Shown here one piece after another: positions 44,955 through 55,262 of a DNA stretch of 64,000 bases; within the stretch, counting starts at the first letter, position 1, and every line of letters starts with the position of its first letter. The DNA is taken from NCBI RefSeq assembly GCF_943734655.1, contig NC_071355.1, forward strand, positions 11,078,768 to 11,142,767, given 5' to 3'. This DNA comes from Sabethes cyaneus. Lineage: Eukaryota; Arthropoda; Insecta; Diptera; Culicidae. The translations under genes were made by a program, and so were the position numbers. The notes under the pieces are model-generated. The model did not search any database, was not told where the DNA came from, and worked only from the letters and a program-made list of their open reading frames with translations.

Positions 44955-45626
44955 TCACGAGCAGGACATTTTTTGACTATTGGAAATATGCGTTCCTAAA
45001 CAACGAGTACAGGAACCTTTGATTTTCCTTGAACTATTATTTGATTTGGAGACAGCGTTTAAATCTTTAAAATGTTCAATTTCAGTTGGCTTGGAACGGA
45101 GTTCCTGAACCTGTGCGGAAACTGACTCATGAGTACGCCCAATCTTCAGCATTTCTTCAAGAGTAACATCCGCCTCCAGATATTTAGCCCTCAGTTTATC
45201 ATCGGTTTCCGTCGAGTACACTATTTGATCCATAATCATTTCGTTGACTTGATTTTCGAAATTGCATACTGAAGCTTGAGTTTTCAGCCGTAGAACATAC
45301 TGGTCCAATTTTTCATTTGGATTGAATTTTAGCTGACGGAATTTGTTTCTTTCGTATCTAATGGACATTTTAGGTGAGAAATAATCATCTAATTTTTCCA
45401 TAGCCGCCCGATAACGATTATCCAGAACATTTCCAGTCAGTTCCACATTTTTCGCAACTTTTCGAACGTCCGGTCCCCCGAAACACATTAGCGCATTGTA
45501 TAACTCGTCGTGATCGTTTACCCCTTTCAGTGCTAAGTATGCCAAAAATTGGCCTTTCCATTCTTCCCATCGCGTAGAAGTTGGGCCATCACCAGACTCA
45601 TGGAATGGCAGTATATTGAAATTCAG
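44955..45626 (-). pseudogene. gag: gag (capsid and first CCHC knuckle), frame-shifted at its end
   Basis: The frame is open from 45626, just after a CAG acceptor-like site, to a TGA at 44955. It has an N-terminal part ('FNILPFHESGDGPTSTRWEE'), a capsid-like helical region ('NPNEKLDQYVLRLKTQASVC', 'DQIVYSTETDDKLRAKYLE') and the first half of a zinc knuckle (CTRCLGTH). There is no ATG at its head and an in-frame TGA lies upstream of the acceptor, so translation probably needs splicing from the AUG at 46037. At an A6 run (44969-44974 on plus) the frame leaves the knuckle; the pol frame, one base on, carries the rest. This is either a one-base insertion or a +1 shift site. Gag would bind and package the element's RNA in cytoplasmic particles. 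Confidence 0.75.
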
Positions 45627-46028
45627 CTGTAATCAAAATATTTCTAAAATAATTTTTCTTATGACGATATTTTCTATCGTTATTTTAATTTATTTAGAGT
45701 TTCCAACGGTATTTGTTTAAATAAACTCAGTGGCTTAGTCTCTTTATATTTGCAGTTAAATGGCCTGGAATCTTGTTCCCTTCATTTAACTCTCTAAATG
45801 GCCTGGAACTTATGTTCCCTTCATTTAGAGACAAATTCGTCAGCTCAGCTTCGTGAGCTTTCAGATAAATGGCCTGGAATCTTTGTTCCCTACATTTATC
45901 TACTTAAATGGCCTGGAATTATCAATTCCCTTCATTTAAGTCCTCATTCTTTTTTTTTTTCATTGGAAAATCTTTTCTCAACCAAAGTGGTCGAAATTGT
46001 TTTAGTGTTATATAAAAATTTCCGTTAC
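45627..46028 (-). other. Possible 402-nt leader intron of the LTR element
   Basis: On the minus strand the first AUG after the primer site (46035-46037, context ATCAACATG) is followed two codons later by a donor-like G|GTAACG at 46028. The acceptor TTTGATTACAG ends at 45627, exactly where gag opens, and both junctions are phase 0. Without splicing, the AUG frame ends after a few codons. All four hairpins lie inside. This is inferred from signals only. Confidence 0.45.
45755..45941 (-). repeat. Four-copy stem-loop array in the LTR element leader
   Basis: Hairpins occupy 45755-45790, 45792-45830, 45863-45901 and 45902-45941. Each has the conserved core AAATGGCCTGGAA...TTCCC..CATTT. The outer arms are GTT/AAC, CTCT/AGAG, AGAT/ATCT and ACTT/AAGT: different in each copy but always complementary. 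They form two abutting pairs, separated by a 32-nt linker with a smaller perfect hairpin (AGCTCA/TGAGCT, 45842-45859). In the sense RNA each stem contains an AUG. They probably act as an RNA (or DNA) recognition element. Confidence 0.85.
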
Positions 46029-46197
46029 CATGGACATGTTGATGAGTTGAAAATTTTCTTTTTTTCTTGAAAATTCTTGAAATGCTTCGTCTTCCAACTA
46101 ACTTAACTTCTATTCTTCGCTTTTATTTCACTTCTCTTGTTTCAATATTTCCTTCAATTTTCGAAGAATTTTCACTCAATTTTTCGTGTAGATCTTT

Positions 46198-46215
46198 TTT
46201 TTTTCTCGTCGCCAA
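46198..46215 (-). other. Primer binding site (tRNA-Ser type)
   Basis: Just downstream of the 5' LTR in sense, after one base, the sequence is TGGCGACGAG. It is complementary to CTCGTCGCCA, the 3' end of animal tRNA-Ser(GCT). A Ser primer is known for Mag-type elements. Confidence 0.7.
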
Positions 46216-46334
46216 TGTAGCAGCTCACAAAATACAACTAACTTCAATGACTGGTTTAACAAGAATGAATATATATTTCTGTTATCCTATCTAGGCCTAC
46301 TAAGTTTACATAGAGTCATTATATAACTACTACA
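46216..46334 (-). repeat. 5' LTR (119 bp)
   Basis: Identical to the 3' LTR. In sense it has TATATAA near its start, and a second TATATATT about 25 nt before CCAGTCATT, an initiator-like site. If transcription starts there, the transcript's first AUG is the one at 46037. Confidence 0.95.
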
Positions 46335-46339
46335 TGAGG

Positions 46340-46490
46340 GTCTATTGAAATTAAGCTCGAAATTAACCTAAAAATTGGAACGAAAATTGGATTTACATTG
46401 GACTTGATATTGAACTTGGAATTACAATTGAAATTAAACTTGAATTTGGAATTTAAAATTGAATTTAAATTTGGAATTAAGCAAATCTCC
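46340..46490 (+). repeat. Low-complexity 'AATTG(A)AA(C)TTG' tract
   Basis: Imperfect short units such as 'GAACTTGGAATTACAATTG' recur in tandem. A similar tract lies at 60845-61140. Confidence 0.5.
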
Positions 46491-46767
46491 TTTATCCTGG
46501 CTTGTGACAGACAGTTCGGGTCCCGATCCAATTTCCCCATCACTTGTTCGCTCTTTTTATGGCGCCCGCGTGTTAGTTCATCGGCAAAGGTCCCTCTCTG
46601 GCGGAGTTATAATGGTTCGTTTCAACATTGCGTTTCAAAATCAATTCCATTCAAAAATTTTGCACACGATTATTTTGGTGCTTTCAAATGTTTTACAAAA
46701 TATTCAGTATATCAAAATACACATTTTTTCTACAGACTGTCTGTCGCTAAGATGCATATTTAATGAG

Positions 46768-49154
46768 TAGGGGAGAGTAGTCAACAGTCAGACAACAGGA
46801 ACAGTGAGACATCGGGAATAGCTTCGCCATAAAACTTACAAGATCCATGATATTTTCCTGCCAAGTAAAGTTTGTGAATCTATATCATATAATACAGTTT
46901 GAGGATAATTTATTAATTTTTAAGTATATTTTTCAACAAAAGTCGTTTTTGGGGGGGTCAAAGTAAATTTTATTGCGAACATTTTCAGGTGATTTTTAAC
47001 GGCAAATCGCATAACTAATCCAAATTAAAGTTACTACATGGCATCTCATACGAATGAGAGATAAAAATAAAAAATATTAGACCATCTAATTGTTTGCTAA
47101 CACCACTATTTCATTATTTCTTATAAAACATTCCTATTGGGAACAGTGAGACAAACAGATGTGGGTAATTTCCAAAAAAAAATTTTGAGTTGAATTGTAA
47201 ACCAATCCATATAAATTGATTGTAAATGAGTTCTGAAGTGTAAGTTGAAGGTAGATAACCAGGATTTGACCTTTATATGAATACTAGCTGACCCGACAAA
47301 CTTCGTATTGCCACAAATTAACCTGTGTTGTACATAAATCATGAATCTCGGATGATCTTTGTCACAATCTCGAGTTTTGCAAGCCCCCCAGTGGGCGGCG
47401 CTTCCGACGGCGGGTCACCGGCAACACTCGCGACTGTCTCGTCCTGAATGATCTAGTGTTACTATAGATAGTTTTTGTGGTCTTGTATTGACTAATGTTT
47501 TATGGAAGAGTCTCGAATTTCTCGAGTTCGATTATTTTTTGAGTTTCGCAAAAATTTCTGTTTTATTTGTATGAGAGTCCATATCCCCCTACCACAGGAG
47601 TGAGAGGTCTCTAACTATCGTAAAATAAATTCAAGACTCCAAAATCTCCCACATGCCAAATTTGGTTCCACTTGCTTGATTAGTTCTCAAGTTATAAGGA
47701 AATTTGAATTTCATTTGTATGGGAGCTCCCCTCTTAAGAGGGGAAGGGGTCGTAATTCACCATAGAAAAAAATTCTGCCATCTAAAACTCCCACATGCCA
47801 AATTTGGTTCCATTTGATTGATTAGTTCTCGAGATAAGAGGCAATTTGCATTTCATTTGTATAGAAGCCCACCCTCTTAAAGGGGAGATGGGCCATAACT
47901 CGCTTTCTAAAGAAGAGAGGGGTCTCAATTCTCCATAGAAAAAAATCTTGCGTCCAAAACCACTTACATGTCAAATTTGGTTCCATTTGCTTGATTAGTT
48001 CTAGAGTTATGAGGAAATTTGTATTTCGTTTGTATGAGAGCCCCCCCTCTTAAAAAGGTAAGGGGTCCTAATTCATCATAGAAAAAATGGTTGCCTCCAA
48101 AAACACCCACATGCCAAATATGGTTCCATTTGCTTGATTAGTTCTCGAATTATGAGGAAATTTGTATTTCATTTGTGTAGAAGCACCCCCTCTTAAAGTT
48201 GGGAGGGGTCCTAATTCACCATAGAAAATATTTTTGCCTCCAGAAACCTCCACATGCCAAATTTGGTTCTATTTGCTTGATTAGTTCTCGAGTTATGAGG
48301 AAATTTGTATTTCGTTTGTATAGGAGCCCCCCCTCTTAAAGTTGGGAGGGGTCCTAATTCACCATAGAAAATATTCTTGCCCTCGAAAACTTTCACATGC
48401 CAAATTTGGTTCCATTTGCTTGATTAGCCCTCGAGTTATGAGGAAATTTGTATTTCATTTGTATACGAGCCCCCTCTTCTAAAGTGAAGAGGGGTCCCAG
48501 ATCATCATAGAAAAAAATTTTGTCTCCAAAAACACCCACGTGCCAAATTTTGTTCCATTTGCTTGATTACTTCTCGAGTTATGAGGAAATTTGTATGGGA
48601 GCCCCCCCTCTTAGTGGGGGGAGGGGTTTCTAACCATCACTAAAACCTTTGCTGGCCCCAAAAAACCTCTACATGCATATTTTAATGCCGATTGGTTCAG
48701 TAGTTTTCGATTCTATAAGGAACATACAGACAGACGGACAGACAGACAGAAATCCTTCTTTATAGGTATAGATAAATGTAGATGTGAGAAAAATCGGAAT
48801 TTTCAATACTGCACAACAATAATGTATCCTTTATGCACAAAATAAACAGTACGACTTTTAAACTATTCTTTGTTACCAAAAAATATGGTTTAAGTTTAAT
48901 TCTAATATGTGTCTCAGTATTCAATACTCGTTGGCTCACTCTTCCCACCTACTGGGGAACAGTGAGCCAAAAAGACACCTTCACATTTGCGTTTGTAACT
49001 ATTTTATCTTTTAACCAAACGGGCTGAAACATTTTTTTTAGACAACTAGAAGGATATACCTTTCAAATGGATTGAAGACCTCGTTGGTAACTATCACCAA
49101 AAAATTTTTAAAATTTTTGGAAAAAAGTGTCTCACTGTAGACGTCTCTCCCCTA
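46768..49154. mobile_element. TIR element A (TAGGGGAGAG ends) hosting a nested repeat
   Basis: The left end TAGGGGAGAGTAGTCAACAG and the inverted right end TAGGGGAGAGACGTCTACAG frame an element with repeated 'GGAACAGTGAG' motifs (46801, 47140, 48958). The 1.49-kb repeat at 47283-48772 is inserted in it. No transposase is present. Confidence 0.75.
47283..48772 (+). mobile_element. Complete 'ACTAGCTGACC' repeat with 143-bp tandem units
   Basis: It starts ACTAGCTGACCCGACAAAC and ends in 'GGAACATACAGACAGACGG' plus a short ATAGGTATAGAT tail. Between about 47560 and 48660, seven to eight units of about 143 bp repeat 'CATGCCAAATTTGGTTCC...GAGTTATGAGGAAATTTGTA'. The first 480 bp also lie, inverted, at the left window edge, and a unit fragment lies at 41278-41485. 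No protein is encoded; the 61-codon minus frames at 48068 and 48211 are the same unit read twice. Its class is unknown. Confidence 0.85.
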
Positions 49155-49900
49155 ATAAAATATTTAAGAAAAAAATTGCACTATTCAAAAAAAATTAGTT
49201 TCGGGCAACTTTGGGTAAACCAAACAAGTTTCACAGGAAAGTACAATATTCTATCCGTAAAATACAAAAGCTTCTCTGCAGGAAGCTCGAAAAAAATCAA
49301 TTGAAAATTGATTTAAGCATGTAGATATAAGGATTCGCTACATGTAATCCTTATTTTAACCTGATGTAATGTAACGGATATTATGGTGATTGAAAAGTAC
49401 TAAACCAATTAACCTGAATCAGCCGTCATTGGTAATACTTTTTTGAAGATTAGGGTTTGATAGAAAATATCACATTCGGTATTTGAGCTTTGTACGTTGA
49501 TGCAATAGAATCTCTAAGTTGAAAATTCCACTGAATTTGCAGCGTAATCCTGGGCTGATTCGGGTTAAAACAAATTTGAATAATTTCTATTTATGACTTT
49601 AAACTACTGGATCAACTAAATTTTTGCCTCTATTCTACATACCGAACGGAATCGGATTCGATCAGAAATTGCGTTTCGATACAACGTATGCTATGACACA
49701 CATCGATCGGGACATTTCTTATCGGAACGGGCCCGATCGGAATGTAGAATCGAGGCGATTAATTATGACGTCAAATAACGTTTATGATATAATATATTAC
49801 AGCTTGAACAGAGTTTGAAATTCAGATTATTCATTTATTCATTTACTTTGATAATAAAAAATGATTAGATTTTAAAAAGAAACTTATCTAGAGGCAGATT
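49155..49900. other. AT-rich intergenic sequence
   Basis: No gene is supported. Confidence 0.4.
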
Positions 49901-51152
49901 TTGAAATTAGTCAATTCTTCGCCCAACCTAACCTACATGACTTTAACGAAATTGTACACGGCTAACTTACTTCCAAAACCATACCCCGTGGTGGTGGTAC
50001 ATTGTTCAGCAAACCGGTGCCTAATAAGGGACAGAATCGCCGACAACCCGGTCGGCTGTCGCCATAATATTTTAACACATATCCGGATCCCTCCCCCGAC
50101 CGCCACTAGTGCGGGTGGACAACCGCCTATAGGCCTATGTGCGTACAATGAAAACCTAATCGAATGCCACCGTCGAAATTTGCTGCCATGTTGCGATATG
50201 TTTGCGAAACAACGCTGGCTGATGTCGTTCCGCGTCCAGTCCTGTCCCGTGGATTATTTCGGTTCTATATTGAGTGCAGGTTGCCACATGGTAACCGCGT
50301 TCACGATCCGCTATCACCGTGGATGAGCTTTCAGCTGTTCGTGGATCAATTAAAATCTTCCCGGACAACAGCTCGCCCGCTAAGCAGCTTCCAACGGAAA
50401 GCCATGAAACGTGGTCTCCTGATGATGACGACAACGACGACGACGACAAATTTGATATATGACAAACCGCAATGAATGTGCAGCTCTTGCTCTCCAGCTA
50501 AAATTGGAAAGCTGATCCCAGCGCGGCTGTAAACGAGGGAACGTTTCCTGTGATAATGTTCTCAATGTAGGCCGGCAACATTCCTAGTGAATGTTGTCAA
50601 AATTATACTCGATTTTAATTTGTCGCGACCGTGTGGGAACCCCTTTGTGGTTGGCAACGTTACCGCATTCGCTCTATTTCCTCCCTTTGCTAATTATTGG
50701 TTTTAATATTTATCTATGACAAAAGTTTCATGTAAATTTTTTTTATTAAACACCTCCATGGCATTGTGAATAGTTATTCTTAACACACGCATAATCCTCC
50801 AATCCACGACTGTGTGAAATGATTATTTCTGTCCCGAGTACCTTTCTATAACCAACTTTGAACACTCTCTTTCCGAATGTCCTTGAATTGGCTAACATCA
50901 TCACACTCGAAACCATTATTAGCAGCCATCGCAGCCGTTCTCAGGTCGCCCGTCTGTCCTGCTGGTGGTGTATCGCTTCTATCCAGCGGAAATGGCACGG
51001 TCCAATGACACCGTTTCGTGACTGTTGGCAATTTCGTACTTACGTCTTTCTGCTATAGTGCCTACTTTCGCTTTCAAATCCGTCGAAAAACACGGGTACG
51101 AGCCGAAAAAAATATGAAGAATTAATTAAATAAATCGTGCCGGATTTATTAC
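49901..51152. other. GC-richer, repeat-poor island
   Basis: Frames at 49901-50326, 50156-50475 and 50846-51031 overlap on both strands without recognisable domains. A short GACGACGACAA tract is at 50427-50450. It may be intron or regulatory DNA of the candidate gene with an exon at 51153-51341. Confidence 0.3.
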
Positions 51153-51341
51153 CTGTTCTGTTCTTCCCCCGTCCCGCCGCAGACCAGCTAATGGCTGATT
51201 TATTCCGAATAGCGCCTCCGGCCACCGGCCGCGCCACCGCACCGGTCGCTCGTGTGGCAGTCCGATTTGAGCACCGAGCGAGAAAAGCTTTGAAGCCCGA
51301 TGGATGGCGTGAATAATGCCCATTTTGTTAGAGACTGACGA
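51153..51341 (-). CDS. Candidate coding exon with start codon (minus strand)
   Basis: On the minus strand a strong acceptor (pyrimidine tract CTACTTCTTTTTCAG, ending at 51342) opens an exon. After 18 nt it has an ATG at 51321-51323 in an ideal insect context (CTAACAAAATGG). The frame stays open for 57 codons (MGIIHAIHRASKLFS..., then arginine-rich 'ERPVRWRGRWPEALFGIN') up to a donor GAACAG|GTAATA at 51152/51153, phase 0. The N-terminus could be an amphipathic or mitochondrial-type leader (inference). I recognise no family. Acceptor, Kozak and donor together make this the best candidate exon in the islands. Confidence 0.45.
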
Positions 51342-52464
51342 CTGAAAAAGAAGTAGCAGATGAAGAAGCAATGTGAGTTGAAACGAAAAAGTTTTCGGTC
51401 AGATGTTGCACCCGTTCGTCCTGCCCGTGTCGGTGAAAGCAACCAATTCTCAGGCAATCAATCATAGCAGGCAGGCCGCAATAAAGCACCGAAATTCGGA
51501 GCGAAAAATGCTGGCGTCTACAATTGTCCAAGCAGGCATATTATTTTCTTCTACCTATTTTAGTGGCTGGCGGTTTAATAAATTGGATGTGAACCGAGTC
51601 ACGTGGTTGCTATGGCTCGGTTGAAATAAAAATAATTCACTTCCCACTGCTACCTACCATGCCAACTGCTTTTGCTCGAAATTGAAGCGAAATCATGCGA
51701 TGAAAGTGATGAATTTGATAATAATAAATGATAGGTATTATTCTCGTCTGATTTCAGACGTGTGTGATACGAGTCATTCAATTTCAGCTGCTCTCGGCAG
51801 TTATCAGCTCCTGTCAGTTTTCATCAAATTTCCTTCGAATTCTCATGCTTTCTACCTATGGACAGAAAATATAAATGGGTAGGCGACAGCAACGTTGGAG
51901 AGTAACGGAGTATTTCTTCAACATGCTGTTTCCACCTGCAATGCCCTGCTTCGTAGGTTCCGGTTGATCGGTTTTATACCGTATACGTATCGGTTCGTCA
52001 AAGGTAAATGTTCCCGAGTTTCACCGGAAAACGAACAATTAGACTCGACTTTTCTATCAAGAATATTTGCATGTACAGTTTTTATCATCGATTGCCAGAA
52101 GGTTACCAGAAAAACAAAGATCGATACATCATTTTAGTGCACCAAAATCAAAAACCGAAAGCTGCAGCAACGACATAAAGAAAGGCCAGCACTTTGAAAC
52201 AGAACCACAATCATGCCATCAAAGATGTCACAAACAAACTGGGAATGCCGTCTACAATCGTGCAATGAGCTAAAAACCGAGACGGACCGCCGACTTATAA
52301 GAAATTAGCAACTTCAAATGGCGACGATAAACAAAACAAGACGGCCTAAGCACGATACCGGAGGCTGTACACGATGACGCTGACGCGCGATAGCTTCTAA
52401 AGGGAAAAAGATAGAGATATACATAGAAGATAGAAGGTGCATTTGATAATTCTTCTCATAATCC
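51342..52464. other. Repeat-poor sequence
   Basis: No supported gene. It may contain 5' leader or intron of the minus-strand candidate exon. Confidence 0.3.
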
Positions 52465-52469
52465 ATTAT

Positions 52470-54069
52470 CCACTGGATTAGCGAAATGTTATCAAAAAGG
52501 GAGATATCAGCAAACCTTGGAAGCTCATCTATAAGCATTAGAGCAGTAAAAGAGTGCCCACAAGGAGGTGTAATATCACCTTTATTGTGATCTTTACTAG
52601 TTGATGATCTTCTTCGAAAGTTGACAGCGCTAAGCTTTGAAATAAGTGGCTTCGCAGATGATAAAGTCATAATTGTTCGAGGAAAATTTGATTCTATTAT
52701 CGCTGACCGAATGCAAATGGCTTTAAATTTGATTTCATCATGGCGTGACAGGCAGGGCCTCAGCATAAATGTCGATAAAACTACTATCATACTATTTACG
52801 AGAAGGAAAAAATTACATTAAACAACATCAGATTGAAAGGAACACTTTTAAAACTTTCAGACACTGTCAAATATCTTGGAGTATTTCTTGACAGAAAACT
52901 CAATTGGAACACACATCTAGAGCAAGCAGTAAACAAAACTACAAATGCTCTATGGATATATAACAGAACTTTTGGTAAGCAATGGGGACTGAAACCGAAG
53001 ATGATCCATTGCATCTATTCGGCTATTGTCAGACTCAGGATTACCTATGGTTCGTTGGTTTGGTGGCCAAACCATGAAAGAGAAAGCTACCCAAAAAAGC
53101 TAGAGACAGGTGCAATGAGAAGTATACCATCGAAGGCATTGGATGCTTTACTCTATATACTTCCATTGCATCAGTTTATACAATTAGAAGCTGAAAAGTG
53201 TGCTCAAAAGATCAAAAGATCAATGACCCGCTTTGAAGGTGATCTAACAGGTCATCCCAGTATTCTAAAAACTATTAGTATTAATCCTATTGTAACTAAT
53301 AATGAAGATTGAAAGAATACAACTTTCATCGAATATTTCGTGTATTTGAGCCTAGACGTGATTCTTGGGAAGATGGTGATCCCGATCTTCGTCCAGGCTC
53401 GACAGTTTTCTATACCGATGGTTCAAAAATGGACAATCAAGTTGGAGCAGGAGTGACTGGCCCAGGAATATACATGTCAATTTCTATGGGCAGATGGCCA
53501 ACTGTATTCCAAGCTGAAATACAAGCAATTCTAGAATGTACGACTGTGTGTTTGCGCAGGAACTATAGACATTCAAATATATGCATCATGTCCGCCAGCC
53601 AAGCAGCTCTAAACGCTCTAAAGTCGGCGACATGCACATCAAAGCCTATCTGGGAATGTATTCAATCACTCCAAAAATTGTCTTGTCGTAACCAAGTGAA
53701 CTTGTACTGGGTCCCAGGTCACTGTGGAATCGTTGGAAATGAAAGAGCTGATGCGCTTGCAAGACTTGGATCATCTCATCAATTTGTTGAACCTGAGCCC
53801 TTCTGTGGTTTATCTGCTTCTGCTTTAAAAATAGAGCTAAAAGCATGGGAATGTACGAAAGTGGAATCAAAATGGAATAACACTTTCAATGCTAAACAGT
53901 CGATACGGTTTATCTCTCCAAACGTTTCAATGATTTGCAAAATCCTGGAGCTTTCGAAGAAAGGTCTTAGCATTTATACTGGTCTTATAACAGGACATTG
54001 TCCGAGCCGATATCATCTGAAGCTAATGCGAAAACTTCAAGATGATATATGTCGCTTCTGTGGCGTTTA
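52470..54069 (+). pseudogene. LOA-clade LINE: C-terminal RT and RNase H, truncated
   Basis: It starts within RT ('VKECPQGGVISPLL', then an in-frame TGA), followed by the catalytic box in 'FEISGFADDKVIIV' and the 'GLSINVDKTTIILFTRRKK' block. After a frame shift at about 52825 it continues in 52833-53312 ('VKYLGVFLDRKLNWNTHLEQ', 'LRITYGSLVWWP'). RNase H follows in 53309-54069: 'TVFYTDGSKMDNQVGAG' (first Asp), 'FQAEIQAILEC' (Glu) and 'WVPGHCGIVGNERADALARL' (last Asp). The third acid is changed (MSASQAAL instead of an SDSQ-type motif). It ends at 'ICRFCGV' and a stop, losing the tail. 5' truncation is normal for LINE copies. Confidence 0.85.
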
Positions 54070-54494
54070 GCGTTTTAGCCGCGATTCTCAACGCGGGTGT
54101 TCGGGGAAAGGCTTCGTTTCTATCACGGAGCGAAAAAACTACAGTTTATTTCAAACGAAATTTTTATAACAACCTAAAAATATTTTTTTTTTTTCAAAAC
54201 GAAATTCTATTTGAATCAAGAAAAGAAGAGTTTTGAATTAAAAGTAAAGTATTTTCAAATTGAGTTTAACATCGATATAACAATAAATATGTTCAATTCA
54301 ATCATACATATCAGTTTGTGACAAAACAAAATTTCTGTTTGTGCGTTAAACAACCATAAATGTGATTGAAACTACATTTTTATTCGTGATGCTTAGACCA
54401 ACTGTCGGTGGTTTCTACAGTAAACGGAGGAAGAGGTACAATTTGTGTTTGAAAATAACTCAACCTGCCAAGTGTTGGTCTTGGTAGAGTTCGT
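54070..54494. other. AT-rich intergenic sequence
   Basis: No gene is supported. Confidence 0.4.
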
Positions 54495-54790
54495 AATATG
54501 TCGCACGCTTAATAAGGGGGTTGTGAAGTCTTTTGTCTAGCACCTCTGTGGTTCAAAGGATTGTTACCACCGGCGAGCCACATGTTCTGGTGGGAGGAGT
54601 GGGTTCGAACCCGGCTGTAGTACACAACTTCCTAAGCATTGCTTCGTATGACCCTCCCTTGCCCCCTCATTATCCGCTCTTTCCTCTTCACGCCTGGTCT
54701 CAATCTGTTCGATTCTATCGACTCTTTGTTTCATTACTTTCTTCTACCGTTCCATCCGTAAATTGTAAAATCAACCGCCATAAAAACTTA
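54495..54790 (+). mobile_element. tRNA-derived SINE, copy 2
   Basis: B-box-like GTGGGTTCGAACCC at about 54598-54612 and head 'CACCTCTGTGGTTCAAAGG'. Same family as 15655-15985 (opposite strand). Confidence 0.7.
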
Positions 54791-55262
54791 ATTGTATACA
54801 GTTTTAAGTACTATATTACAGATACTAGAAATGAAAGATCTGCCGAAAACTGTGTGCTCTACAGATGTTGGTCGAAGGAAAACTATGTTTTTCCGCTGTT
54901 GAAACAAAAAAAAAACGTTTGGTAAAGTTTCGATCTGGTGGAGGTTGCAGTCCGCCAGCGGAAAATAGGGAAGGTGCAAATTAAGAATATTCCTTACCAA
55001 AACACATCGCAGATTGAAGATATTATGGTTTTGTTAGCTACTGGGGTGCTAATTTCAAGGAATTAAACTTCGCACTTTTGCCTCGCTAGTGGGGTAAAAC
55101 TGCGAATCGGCACTTGATCAGAAGAAAGAAGAATTTATTTTGTATAACATTGTGAAGACATTGAGTTACTGCATCACTATAAAATATATTTTGTTGTTGT
55201 CCTTCTTTATATCTCATGAAAATTGATGACAACTTCAAACATCGCACTTATGCCCCGCCCTA
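54790..55262. mobile_element. TIR element K, copy 2 (one end missing)
   Basis: An inverted copy of 38988-39580: it shares 'ATTACAGATACTAGAAATG', 'AAACTGTGTGCTCTACAGAT' and the right end 'GCCCCGCCCTA'. The other TIR is missing next to the SINE. Confidence 0.7.

Larger units (their letters stand above)
41486..46334 (-). mobile_element. Full-length Mag-lineage Ty3/gypsy LTR retrotransposon
   Basis: A 4849-bp element on the minus strand. Both LTRs are 119 bp and identical (41486-41604 and 46216-46334), start TG and end CA, and are flanked by the 5-bp duplication TGAGG (41481-41485, 46335-46339). Next to the 5' LTR is a primer site TGGCGACGAG, complementary to the 3' end of tRNA-Ser(GCT); a purine tract precedes the 3' LTR. 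Gag (CCHC knuckle), protease, RT, RNase H and integrase occur in Ty3/gypsy order. Very short LTRs and a Ser primer suggest the Mag lineage (family knowledge, not tested here). Identical LTRs mean recent insertion. Defects in this copy: a one-base frame change in the nucleocapsid and one in-frame TAG in RNase H. Two intron-like segments are also present (see separate entries). Confidence 0.93.

Noticed and set aside
45755..45941. CRISPR-like array (repeats with different flanks)
   Set aside because: Only four palindromic units, no constant-length spacers, eukaryotic context and a location inside a retrotransposon leader.
48068..48396. Two similar 61-codon minus-strand ORFs resembling a conserved protein pair
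   Set aside because: They are consecutive 143-bp tandem units of one repeat; similarity comes from the DNA repeat, and 143 is not a multiple of three.
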